Shown: one piece after another, positions 41,601-49,834 of the stretch
How the letters are laid out: each line of letters begins with the position of its first letter
How positions within the stretch are numbered: position 1 is the stretch's first letter
Origin: Kordia sp.
GTDB taxonomy: Bacteria; Bacteroidota; Bacteroidia; Flavobacteriales; Flavobacteriaceae
Reading direction: 5' to 3'
Assembly (NCBI RefSeq): GCF_022447245.1
Contig: NZ_JAKVBC010000023.1
Location: forward strand, 1-64,000
DNA length: 64,000 bases
Translations under genes and position numbers: made by a program
Notes under the pieces: model-generated
Told to the model about the DNA's origin: nothing
What the model saw: the letters and a program-made list of their open reading frames with translations, nothing else
Databases searched by the model: none

Positions 41601-44600
41601 AAACCAATTGAAAAACAAGCCATCAAGCAGCAATTAAAAGCAAGTTTGCCAGCATACATGATTCCTGTTGACTTCTTACAGTTAGAAAGCATTCCACTAA
41701 CAATCAATGGAAAAGTAAATTACAAAGCATTACCCGCGTTAGATGCTACTGCAATCGGTACAAACTATGTAGCACCTCGTAATGCAAAAGAAGAAGCGCT
41801 TGTTTCAATTTGGCAAGATGTTTTGGGTGTAGAAAAAGTAGGAATCTATGATAACTTCTTTTCTTTAGGTGGTGATTCTATCATTGCGATTCAATTCATA
41901 AGTAAAGCAAAAAGACAAGGAATTACACTAAAAGTAAAAGATGTATTTGAGTTTCAAACAATTGATGAATTAGCAACCAAAGTAAATCATAATATTGAAA
42001 TCATTAACGAGCAAGGAATCTTAGAAGGAAACTTCGGCTTGTTGCCAATTCAAACAGCATTCTTTGAAAAAGGATACAGCAAGCAAAACCAATACAATCA
42101 ATCTTTATTATTGACCTTGCCAAAAAGCATTACCAAAGCACAACTCAATGAGGCAGTAGCAGGAATATACAAAAAGCACGATATCCTTCGCACTCGATAT
42201 GAGCGTGTGGAAGATCAGTTTGTTGGTGTATACGAAACAGCAATTCCTGAAGTAGCAGTAGAAACGATCACTGAAACAGCAACTGTAGGAGCCGCGGTAA
42301 CAGAAATCTGTGCTGCTTACCAAGAAAAATTAAACATTTACGATGGCGTAATTGCAAAATTTTTGCTCATCAACACGCCAGAAAGCGAAGCAGCAAATCG
42401 TGTATTCATTGTAGCGCATCACTTAGTAATTGATGGTGTTTCTTGGAGAATTATTGCAGATGATCTAACTGCAAACTTGCAAAAAGTAACAAAAGGAGAA
42501 GCAGTTTCTATTGGAGAAAAAACAACTTCATTCAGACAATGGCAAGAACATTTAGTGGACTATGCAAATAGCGATCGTCTTCAAGAAGAATTCGCGTATT
42601 GGAAAGCAATCACAGAAAAAATTGAAGCTTTACCTCAAGACACTGCGTTTGACGGAAAAACAACCTATCAAGAAGTAGGCGCTTACAGTGTACAATTGTC
42701 TCAAGAACTCACAACAAGTTTACTGAGAGAAAGCAATCAAGCATTTTCTACAGAAATCAACGATCTATTGTTGGCAGCATTGGCAATGTCTTTTGCAAAA
42801 TGGACAAACCGGGACAACTTAGTTATCGGTTTGGAAGGTCATGGAAGAGAAGAATTGTTTGAGGATGTAGACATCACAGAAACAGTAGGATGGTTTACAT
42901 CACTCTATCCGGTATTGCTTGAAAATTTTCAAGATGATATAGAAGCTACTATTGTACAGGCAAAAGAAAACTTAAAAGCCATTCCAAACAAAGGAATCGG
43001 ATATGGCGCTTTACGCTATTTAGCTGCTGACGAAAGCAAAAGAGAAAGCTTACAGGCAAATATCGAACAAGTAGTATTCAATTACTTAGGGCAAGCAGGT
43101 CAGGGAAATTCGGAAACGGCGACACTATTCAACTTCACCAATGAAGGAAAAGGAGAAGACATTCATCCTCAAAATGAATATGATGGAAGAATTACCATCA
43201 ACAGTGTCATCTCTAACGGCAGTTTGAGCTTACGCTGGAATTATGATACCAATCGCTTTGCCGAAGAAAGCATTGCAACAGTTGCAGAAAACTATATCAA
43301 TGCCTTAGAAACAATCATAAACTACTGCAAATCCATCACAAAAACAGTAGCCACACCAGCGGATTATGGACTAAACGGATTGTTACCTTACGAAGATTTA
43401 AGAGCATTCAAAGCAACAAAGCAAGCAGAAAACATTGAAGATATCTACAGATTAAGTCCAATGCAGGAAGGAATCCTGTTTTACAGCTTACTCAACAAAA
43501 ACTCAAACGCATACATCAACCAAATCTGTTTCGATATTACAGGCGAATTAGATATAGAAAACTTTAAAGAAGCATGGAAAAAAGTCATTCAAAAACACGG
43601 CATTTTAAGGACGTCTTTTCACTTGGAAGGCCTTACTATCCCTGTGCAATGTGTACAAAAAAGTGTGCCGCTGCCAATAACTGTCCTCGATTATACCCAG
43701 AAAGATGACATTGAAGAAGCGGTACAAGCATACAAACATACAGATGCAAATACGGCATTTGATTTGGACAAAGCGCCATCATTCAGAATTACACTGATCA
43801 AACAATCAGCTAACTGTACCAAATTGATCTTTGCAATACATCACATCATTTCGGATGGTTGGTCAACGCCATTAATCTTCGGAGAATACCTAGAAAATTA
43901 CCAAACATTAATCGCGGGCAAAACCATTACCATCGGTGAAATTGACAATTACAAAGACTACATCACACACATTTCTGCCAAAAATGATGCAGAAGTTGTT
44001 CGTTACTGGAAAAATCAACTCAGCACGCTTACATCACCTAGTATTTTACCATTTGCAGATACTGCTAAAAATCTGAACAAAACCTTCGGAAATACAAAAT
44101 CAGTATTGTCAAAAGGAAAAGAATCTGTAATGGCATTAGAAGTCTTTGCGAAGCGAAATCGCATAACGATCAACACCGTAATTCAAGGAATATGGGCATA
44201 CTTATTGTCACAATATACCAACAATGAAACGGTTGTATTTGGTACAGTAATCTCTGGAAGACCTACCGAAATAAAAGATATTGAAAAACGATTGGGAATC
44301 TATATCAATACCATTCCGTTATGTGCTTCCGTACAGCCAGAAACTAACATCGTATCTTGGTTGACCGACATTCAAAGCAACTACGCAATTTCGAGAGAAG
44401 AATACGGATACTCGTCACTCGTTGAAATTCAAAAGCAAAGCAATATTGGAAGGGAATTGTTTGACAGTTTATTAGTGTTTGAAAACTATCCGTTAGATGC
44501 TATTGAAGAAGCAGAATCTGATGTATTGATCAACAATCTAGAAACCAAACAGCAAAACAATTATGTATTAACCATTTCAATTCGTCACGTCGCAGAAACC

Positions 44601-44789
44601 TTAATGTATATTGAGTACGAATACAACTCTGAAATTCTATCAAATGAAATCATCGCAATGATGAAAGGACATTTAGATACATTGTTAGAAGCGGTAGTTA
44701 AAAGCGAAACGATAGGCGATTTAGAATACCTAACAAAAGAAGAACACGGCAGTACTTTTAGATACAGTCAACAATGCAACTATCTCTAA
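38691..44789 (+). CDS. NRPS subunit N7, 5' part: docking-C-A(Asn)-T-E-C (gene broken by frameshift)
   Basis: The ATG at 38691 starts the docking domain; an upstream ATG at 38652 lies inside N6. Domains in order: docking (about 1-55), C with HHIISDG, A (YTSGTTG, NEYGPTE, code DLTKVGEVG, Asn), T with LGGDS, a complete epimerisation domain (His1243-His1244 in HHLVIDGVSWR, EGHGRE, TVGWFTS) and a C domain of the type that follows E domains (RLSPMQEGI; HHIISDG about 43838-43858). D-Asn is predicted for the first position. The frame then runs off in HGSTFRYS and stops at 44789, exactly where the next A domain begins. Removing one G at 44748-44749 restores HAVLLDTV and joins it to the following open frame as one 3697-residue protein. 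The A domain looks chimeric (see findings). Confidence 0.92.
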   Translation: MYKLVKTLVANNIHLSVESGNLKVKFDGKQLPQDLLSQIKANKEALIAYLSQEDGAADDRIEKAATSVSYPLSSAQKRLWILHQVDPGAVAYNMAGQTTLDGSYNLKNFERAINATIAHHEILRTVFRVDENDEARQWILAAEDINFTISHKDFRGLDAATQQEKVSNYIQEDSVKPFDFENGPLLRASMLQVADDQFVFYYNMHHIISDGVSMDNLAKNIMMAYTAIQSGEEVVLPELRIQYKDYAVWQLAQLESEASKADKTFWLDQLAGELPTLNLPSTKKRPTVQTTNGQNLATYIDKEIAQKFTAFCQQENGSLFMGLVAVLNVLFYRYTNQKDFIVGTPIAGRDNVDLEDQIGFYVNTLALRNQLTSAQSFADIFANVRKNTLEAYAHQNYPFNQLIQDLDIKRDVSRNAIFDVMVTMHNFDNSTVNLQVNEDEVDVIMEYGSAQSKFDLELNFKEVDGYIYLAVIYNADVYEGEMMKNFLQHFKSIMQAVTEVPTEKIGRLNMLQPAEVAVLEAFNDTDVVYDEAKTVLELFAQRVAENPNQIALRFEDECLTYKELDEKSNQLANYIASKNISNTLIPICVDRSFEMMIGIWGIIKSGNAYVPVDPAYPQERMDYILEDTNATYVVSTLEYAEFFENAKVINLEGSDYETYPTTAPNVTVTEAELAYCIYTSGTTGKPKGVMIAHASFANYVHWAKATYNTENLQNFDFGLFTSISFDLTITSMFLPLVSGDTLHIMKKEQSVLETLLKYFESGISCIKLTPAHISLLKGTEGLQTTVQMAVVGGEAMQNQHVEILRSLNPEMKIYNEYGPTEATVGCVVREIETVDENIVIGTPIANTQIYILDADKNLVAQGVEGEMYIGGKGLARGYVNKPELTAEKFIQNPFNADELIYKTGDVAKWDASGNIDYVGRIDNQVKINGYRIELGEVINALEQLETVQQAVMVVDKSLDNKRLVGYIVSEKPIEKQAIKQQLKASLPAYMIPVDFLQLESIPLTINGKVNYKALPALDATAIGTNYVAPRNAKEEALVSIWQDVLGVEKVGIYDNFFSLGGDSIIAIQFISKAKRQGITLKVKDVFEFQTIDELATKVNHNIEIINEQGILEGNFGLLPIQTAFFEKGYSKQNQYNQSLLLTLPKSITKAQLNEAVAGIYKKHDILRTRYERVEDQFVGVYETAIPEVAVETITETATVGAAVTEICAAYQEKLNIYDGVIAKFLLINTPESEAANRVFIVAHHLVIDGVSWRIIADDLTANLQKVTKGEAVSIGEKTTSFRQWQEHLVDYANSDRLQEEFAYWKAITEKIEALPQDTAFDGKTTYQEVGAYSVQLSQELTTSLLRESNQAFSTEINDLLLAALAMSFAKWTNRDNLVIGLEGHGREELFEDVDITETVGWFTSLYPVLLENFQDDIEATIVQAKENLKAIPNKGIGYGALRYLAADESKRESLQANIEQVVFNYLGQAGQGNSETATLFNFTNEGKGEDIHPQNEYDGRITINSVISNGSLSLRWNYDTNRFAEESIATVAENYINALETIINYCKSITKTVATPADYGLNGLLPYEDLRAFKATKQAENIEDIYRLSPMQEGILFYSLLNKNSNAYINQICFDITGELDIENFKEAWKKVIQKHGILRTSFHLEGLTIPVQCVQKSVPLPITVLDYTQKDDIEEAVQAYKHTDANTAFDLDKAPSFRITLIKQSANCTKLIFAIHHIISDGWSTPLIFGEYLENYQTLIAGKTITIGEIDNYKDYITHISAKNDAEVVRYWKNQLSTLTSPSILPFADTAKNLNKTFGNTKSVLSKGKESVMALEVFAKRNRITINTVIQGIWAYLLSQYTNNETVVFGTVISGRPTEIKDIEKRLGIYINTIPLCASVQPETNIVSWLTDIQSNYAISREEYGYSSLVEIQKQSNIGRELFDSLLVFENYPLDAIEEAESDVLINNLETKQQNNYVLTISIRHVAETLMYIEYEYNSEILSNEIIAMMKGHLDTLLEAVVKSETIGDLEYLTKEEHGSTFRYSQQCNYL
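44745..44752 (+). other. Single-base frameshift site in N7
   Basis: The bases read CACGGCAG. With one G removed the frame reads CAC GCA GTA CTT TTA GAT (H-A-V-L-L-D), the usual C-to-A linker sequence, and continues without a stop to 49785. No slippery heptamer was seen, so programmed shifting is unlikely; a sequencing error or a real mutation fits better. Confidence 0.85.
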
Positions 44790-47700
44790 AGATGAAACAT
44801 TACTATTAGATCGTTTCAAAGCACAAGTCGCAAAAACACCTGAGCAAGTAGCCGTTTCGTTTAACGGAGAAACGTTGACGTACGCACAACTAGAAGCAGC
44901 ATCCAATCAATTGGCAAACTGTTTGGTAAACGAGCATGGCATTCAAAATGGCGATGTTGTCGGAATCAAATTAGACAGAAGCAATTGGGTACTCATTTCA
45001 ATCTTAGCCATCCTAAAAACAGGAGCTGCGTATGTGCCAATTGATCCAGCGTATGGTTCTTCTCGTGAGGAGCATATCCTAAGCGATGCGAATTTAAGTT
45101 TGTTAATTACAGAGTCAAATTACATGTTTGATATGTTCGATTTTGACGGAAACATGCTTACGGTAGACATTGACTTTGAAGCAGAAGCATTCGCAACAAC
45201 GTTTGAAGCAACTGGAATCACAGAAGATACTTTGGCGTATATGATTTATACTTCAGGATCTACAGGAAAACCAAAAGGTGTTATGATTCAGCACGGTGCG
45301 TTGGCAAACTATTTAGATTGGGGAACAAAGCAATATCTAACCGAAAACAACTTAGAAAATGTTGACTTCGGATTGTACACATCATTGTCATTCGACCTAA
45401 CGGTAACAAGCTTATTCTTACCAATTTTAAACGGTGGAACGCTTCACATTTACAATCAAGGAGATATTTCGCAGACATTAAAAAATTACTTGAACAGTGG
45501 AATTTCTTGTATCAAATTAACACCTGCACACATTGCATTATTGAAAGAATTAGATATTCAAGAAAGTAAAGTTGCTGTTGCGGTTGTAGGTGGAGATGCT
45601 TTATTGCCACATCATGTGGAAACGCTGAGAAGCATCAATCCAAACATGAAAATCTATAACGAATACGGTCCAACAGAAGCGACTGTCGGTTGTATGGTTT
45701 TTGAAGTGGATTCAAAAGATAACATTACAATCGGAAAAGCGATTCAGAACACAGAAATATTTGTTTTAAACCGTAACAATCAACTCGTACCAAACGGAGT
45801 TTCAGGAGAAATTTGTGTAGGTGGCGAAGGATTGGCAAAAGGCTACTTAAATCGCGAGGAATTAACCGCAGAAAAATTCATTCCACATCCATTCATAAAA
45901 GGACAACGTTTATACAAAACAGGCGATGTGGGAACGTGGTTAGCGGATGGAAACCTAGCATATTTAGGTAGAAAAGACGATCAAGTAAAAATACGAGGTT
46001 ACCGAATTGAGTTAGGAGAAATTGAACAACAATTACTCAACAAAGAAAGCATTCAGGAAACAGTTGTATTAACACATACAATGGAAAACGGCGAAAAGCA
46101 ATTGATTGCGTATGTCGTATTTGAAGAAAAAGAAGAAACAGCTATCAACATTCGTAAATTCTTAGGTGAAAGTTTACCAGCATACATGATTCCTGCACAC
46201 TTTGTGCCTGTAGATCGTATGCCATTAACGGTAAACGGAAAAGTGGATAAAGATGCATTACTTAGCCTAAAAGACATTCAACTTGAAACAGGTTCAGAAT
46301 ACATCGCGCCACAAAATGAAATCGAAGAGAAAGTTGCTGAAATCTGGCAAAAAGACTTAGATCTTGATGCGGTAAGTATTCGCGATGATTACTTCCATAT
46401 TGGAGGAGATTCTATCCGAATGATTCGTTGCATCAGTGCCATCAACAAAGAATTTGGAATTGAAATTCCAGTAGCGACATTCTACGAAAATCCAACCATT
46501 GAAGGTGTATCGACATTCATTGCAGAAATAGAAAGTACAGGACAAGCAACCAATACTGAAAAAGCAGCCGTTGAAGCGGAAATTGAAGCAATTGCAGCTG
46601 CAGTATTGGCAAAACATCCAACACCTGAAAATGTAGAAAATGTATATCCAATCAGTGATGTGCAAATGGGAATGGTCTTAACAAGCCAACTCAGAAATGA
46701 CAAAGGAGAATTTGGTGTATACCACGATCAGTTCTTATTCCAATTAGGAGCGATTGATATGCCAACCTTGACACGTACCATGGAATTGATGGTGCAAAAG
46801 CATGAAACCTTGCGAACATCGTATCACTTATACGAATACGATCACCAAGTACAAATCATTCACAAAAATGTACCTGTAAATATCGGATACGAAGATATCA
46901 GTGCGTTAGGCAAAGAAGCGAAAGAAGCTTATATTGAAAACTTCATGGTGACGGAACGTAAGGAGCATCCTTTTGATACGTCAAAAGCGCCAATATGGAG
47001 AATCAATATCTTCCAAATTGGAGCGTCAGACATCATATTCGTATTGCAATTCCACCATGCGATGATTGATGGTTGGGGACAAAATAACTTTAAAGTAGAA
47101 TTATTTGAAACTTACGATCAGGTAAGCAAAGATAGCACGTATGTGCCAGCAGCATTAACATGTAGTATCAAAGACAGCGTAGTGTCAGACATGATCGAAT
47201 TGCGAAGAGAAGAAAACAGCATCTTCTGGCAACAGAAAATGGAAGACTACAAGCGTTTAGAAGTATTAAGCGAAGCATACTTTGATGCGAAATATGAAAA
47301 AATATATCCAGAAGCATATACGTCAAGAATCATTGAAAAATGTGAACAAGATCAAATCACGCCAAAGGCATTGTTCTTAAGTGCGTATCTATATGCCTTA
47401 TCTGCATTGTCTGGGAACGCTGATACAACCATCGGATTGGTGGCGCACAGGCGTCCAATTGTAGAAGATGGAGACAAATTATTAGGTTGTTTCTTAAACT
47501 CAATTCCGTTCCGATTTGACTTTATGAATACACAAGGAAAATCGTGGTTGCAATACATACAAGATATTGAAAACGAATTGAATATATTAAAAGGGAAAGA
47601 TCGTTTTCCTCTCAATGAAATCGCAGATTTAGTTGGAGAAAATTCGCAAGGAAATCCATTCTTCGACATTCTATTCAACTATATCAATTTCCATGTACTG

Positions 47701-49785
47701 GACGAATTACACAACAATGAAGAATTCAAAACACAGCAAGCACAACGTGAAGTAACAGACTTTGTTTTTGGTGATTTTGAAAGAACAAATACATACCTAG
47801 ATTTCACACTGGAGCGATTTACCAAAAATATAGCGATCTCATTGACACAAAGTCGTGCTTTCAAATCAGGTCATAGCATTGAAGACATTGCAGCGTATTT
47901 TGAAAACTTCTTGGCGAATTACTTAGAAAACGATCAAGAAGCAGTCAATACAGAACGTATTTTCTCTGAAGATGAACGTGCAAGGCTACTTGCATTTGCA
48001 GAAGGCGAAGTACAAGAAATACCAAGCAATCCAACATTTACAAGTCTCTTTGAAGCACAAGTACAAAAAACGCCAAACGTGGAGGCAGTCGTATTTGAAG
48101 AAAGATCACTTACATATGCGCAGTTGGACAAGCTATCAAATGCATTGGCACACTTCTTAATTCATGAATATGGAGCCACTAGAAACGATGTCATCGGAGT
48201 TCAATTGGATCGTAGCGAATGGGTTGTCGTAGCAATCTTAGCAACCTTAAAATCAGGTGCAACCTATGTTCCGATTGATATTGAATATCCTGAATCGAGA
48301 ATCGCATACATTCAAGAAGATAGCAACTGTAAACTTATGATTACGGAAGAAGTTCTTGAAGAATTCGTTGCAAATAGAGAAATAAACAATACAGCAGCTG
48401 TTGCACATCAAAGAGTTCCAGAAGATACCATGTATATCATTTATACATCAGGATCTACAGGAAAGCCAAAAGGAGTGATGATTCAAGATCGTGCTATTTT
48501 AAACACGATTCTTACTGAAATCAAGACACTTGGAATGGATGAAGGACAAAATATGTTACAATTTGCATCCTTCTCTTTTGATGCTTCTATTTGGGAAAGC
48601 TTTACATCATTGCTTTCTGGATCGACATTATTTGTAATCCAAGATGCATTGCGAAAAAATCCAGAAGCATTAGCAACATACATCGAAGAACAACAAATTG
48701 ACATTACGCTATTACCACCAGCATATCTAAACTTAATGGACATCTCAAAACTAAGAGGTCTAAAAACATTATTTACAGGTGGAGAAGCACCAATTATTGA
48801 AGATGTCAAAGCATTTTTAGAGTTGCGAAGCGGAAAGTATTACAATGCGTATGGACCTACAGAAGCCAGTGTATATGCGACAACGCATTATATTGAAAGC
48901 ATTGACGATTTCTCATCAGAAAACATTACCTCTGGAATGCCAATCGCCAACGCGTCTATTTATCTTTTAAATGATGTCAATCAATTACAACCAATGGGAA
49001 CTGTTGGAGAAATATGTATCGGTGGTGCAGGATTGGCAAAAGGATATTTAAATCGTCCAGAATTGACAAAAGAACGTTTCATACCACATCCATTCAAAGA
49101 AGATCAGTTGTTATACAAAACTGGGGATTTAGGAAAATGGTTGTCAAACGGACAATTAGAATTCCACGGACGTAAAGACGATCAAGTAAAAATAAGAGGT
49201 CACAGAATAGAATTAGGAGAAGTAGAGCATCGATTACTAGAAAGAGAAACCATCAACGAAGCTACCGCTATGGTAGTTGAAGATGCTGATGGAGGCAAAA
49301 AACTAGTGGTGTATTTCACTTCTACCCAAGAAGAAACGCTTTCTGAATTACGACAAGAATTACAGCAAAAGCTACCAGCATATATGATTCCAGATGGCTA
49401 TGTGCAACTAGAAGCAATGCCATTGACTATTAATGGAAAAATTGACAAAAAACAGCTATTACAACTCGAAGGTACGCAGCTACTCTCAGTAGAATATGTT
49501 GCGCCAAGAGACGAAATGGAAGAAAGACTCGCTGCCTTATGGAGTGAAATCCTCAAAAGAGAACGCATCGGAATCAAAGATTCGTTCTTCGAAATTGGCG
49601 GTAACAGTTTAAAAGCCATTCAGTTAATTGGGCGTATTCAGAAAGAATATAATGTACACTTTGAAATTACAGGACTGTACGAAACGCCAACCATTGAAGC
49701 CATTAAAGAAAAACTGGAAAATGTGCTTTGGCTTACCAATGAACTTGTAGAAGATGAAGAAAATATTGAAAGTTTTTCATTCTAA
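44749..49785 (+). CDS. NRPS subunit N7, 3' part: A(Asn)-T-C-A(Leu-like)-T
   Basis: This open frame has no proper start: the TTG at 44875 is simply the Leu of a GETLTYAQ stretch at the beginning of an A domain, so the frame is the continuation of the gene that begins at 38691. It encodes an A domain (YTSGSTG about 45250, code DLTKVGEVG, Asn), a T domain with IGGDS, a C domain with intact HHAMIDG (about 47053-47073), a second A domain (YTSGSTG about 48444) with code DAWLFGAVY, which suggests a branched hydrophobic residue such as Leu, and a T domain with IGGNS (about 49596-49612). The C-terminal tail IESFSF fits the docking domain of N8. If the break is real, the chain would stop here and the second half would be untranslated. 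Confidence 0.9.
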   Translation, partial: AVLLDTVNNATISKDETLLLDRFKAQVAKTPEQVAVSFNGETLTYAQLEAASNQLANCLVNEHGIQNGDVVGIKLDRSNWVLISILAILKTGAAYVPIDPAYGSSREEHILSDANLSLLITESNYMFDMFDFDGNMLTVDIDFEAEAFATTFEATGITEDTLAYMIYTSGSTGKPKGVMIQHGALANYLDWGTKQYLTENNLENVDFGLYTSLSFDLTVTSLFLPILNGGTLHIYNQGDISQTLKNYLNSGISCIKLTPAHIALLKELDIQESKVAVAVVGGDALLPHHVETLRSINPNMKIYNEYGPTEATVGCMVFEVDSKDNITIGKAIQNTEIFVLNRNNQLVPNGVSGEICVGGEGLAKGYLNREELTAEKFIPHPFIKGQRLYKTGDVGTWLADGNLAYLGRKDDQVKIRGYRIELGEIEQQLLNKESIQETVVLTHTMENGEKQLIAYVVFEEKEETAINIRKFLGESLPAYMIPAHFVPVDRMPLTVNGKVDKDALLSLKDIQLETGSEYIAPQNEIEEKVAEIWQKDLDLDAVSIRDDYFHIGGDSIRMIRCISAINKEFGIEIPVATFYENPTIEGVSTFIAEIESTGQATNTEKAAVEAEIEAIAAAVLAKHPTPENVENVYPISDVQMGMVLTSQLRNDKGEFGVYHDQFLFQLGAIDMPTLTRTMELMVQKHETLRTSYHLYEYDHQVQIIHKNVPVNIGYEDISALGKEAKEAYIENFMVTERKEHPFDTSKAPIWRINIFQIGASDIIFVLQFHHAMIDGWGQNNFKVELFETYDQVSKDSTYVPAALTCSIKDSVVSDMIELRREENSIFWQQKMEDYKRLEVLSEAYFDAKYEKIYPEAYTSRIIEKCEQDQITPKALFLSAYLYALSALSGNADTTIGLVAHRRPIVEDGDKLLGCFLNSIPFRFDFMNTQGKSWLQYIQDIENELNILKGKDRFPLNEIADLVGENSQGNPFFDILFNYINFHVLDELHNNEEFKTQQAQREVTDFVFGDFERTNTYLDFTLERFTKNIAISLTQSRAFKSGHSIEDIAAYFENFLANYLENDQEAVNTERIFSEDERARLLAFAEGEVQEIPSNPTFTSLFEAQVQKTPNVEAVVFEERSLTYAQLDKLSNALAHFLIHEYGATRNDVIGVQLDRSEWVVVAILATLKSGATYVPIDIEYPESRIAYIQEDSNCKLMITEEVLEEFVANREINNTAAVAHQRVPEDTMYIIYTSGSTGKPKGVMIQDRAILNTILTEIKTLGMDEGQNMLQFASFSFDASIWESFTSLLSGSTLFVIQDALRKNPEALATYIEEQQIDITLLPPAYLNLMDISKLRGLKTLFTGGEAPIIEDVKAFLELRSGKYYNAYGPTEASVYATTHYIESIDDFSSENITSGMPIANASIYLLNDVNQLQPMGTVGEICIGGAGLAKGYLNRPELTKERFIPHPFKEDQLLYKTGDLGKWLSNGQLEFHGRKDDQVKIRGHRIELGEVEHRLLERETINEATAMVVEDADGGKKLVVYFTSTQEETLSELRQELQQKLPAYMIPDGYVQLEAMPLTINGKIDKKQLLQLEGTQLLSVEYVAPRDEMEERLAALWSEILKRERIGIKDSFFEIGGNSLKAIQLIGRIQKEYNVHFEITGLYETPTIEAIKEKLENVLWLTNELVEDEENIESFSF

Positions 49786-49814
49786 TACCAGTAATTTCAA
49801 GTTATAAATGGTAT
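49785..49814. repeat. Palindromic ATACCA...TGGTAT element, copy 1
   Basis: An imperfect palindrome opening ATACCAGTAATTTC and closing TATAAATGGTAT begins on the last base of the N7 stop codon. A related 33-base element begins on the last base of the stop codon at 60666. Two copies at equivalent positions suggest a dispersed intergenic repeat, perhaps transcribed as a 3' stem-loop. Confidence 0.5.
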
Positions 49815-49834
49815 AAATCAACAATTACCTTATC

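Noticed and set aside
44745-44880. Programmed ribosomal frameshift in N7
   Set aside because: No slippery heptamer or strong downstream stem was seen; a simple one-base insertion explains the break.
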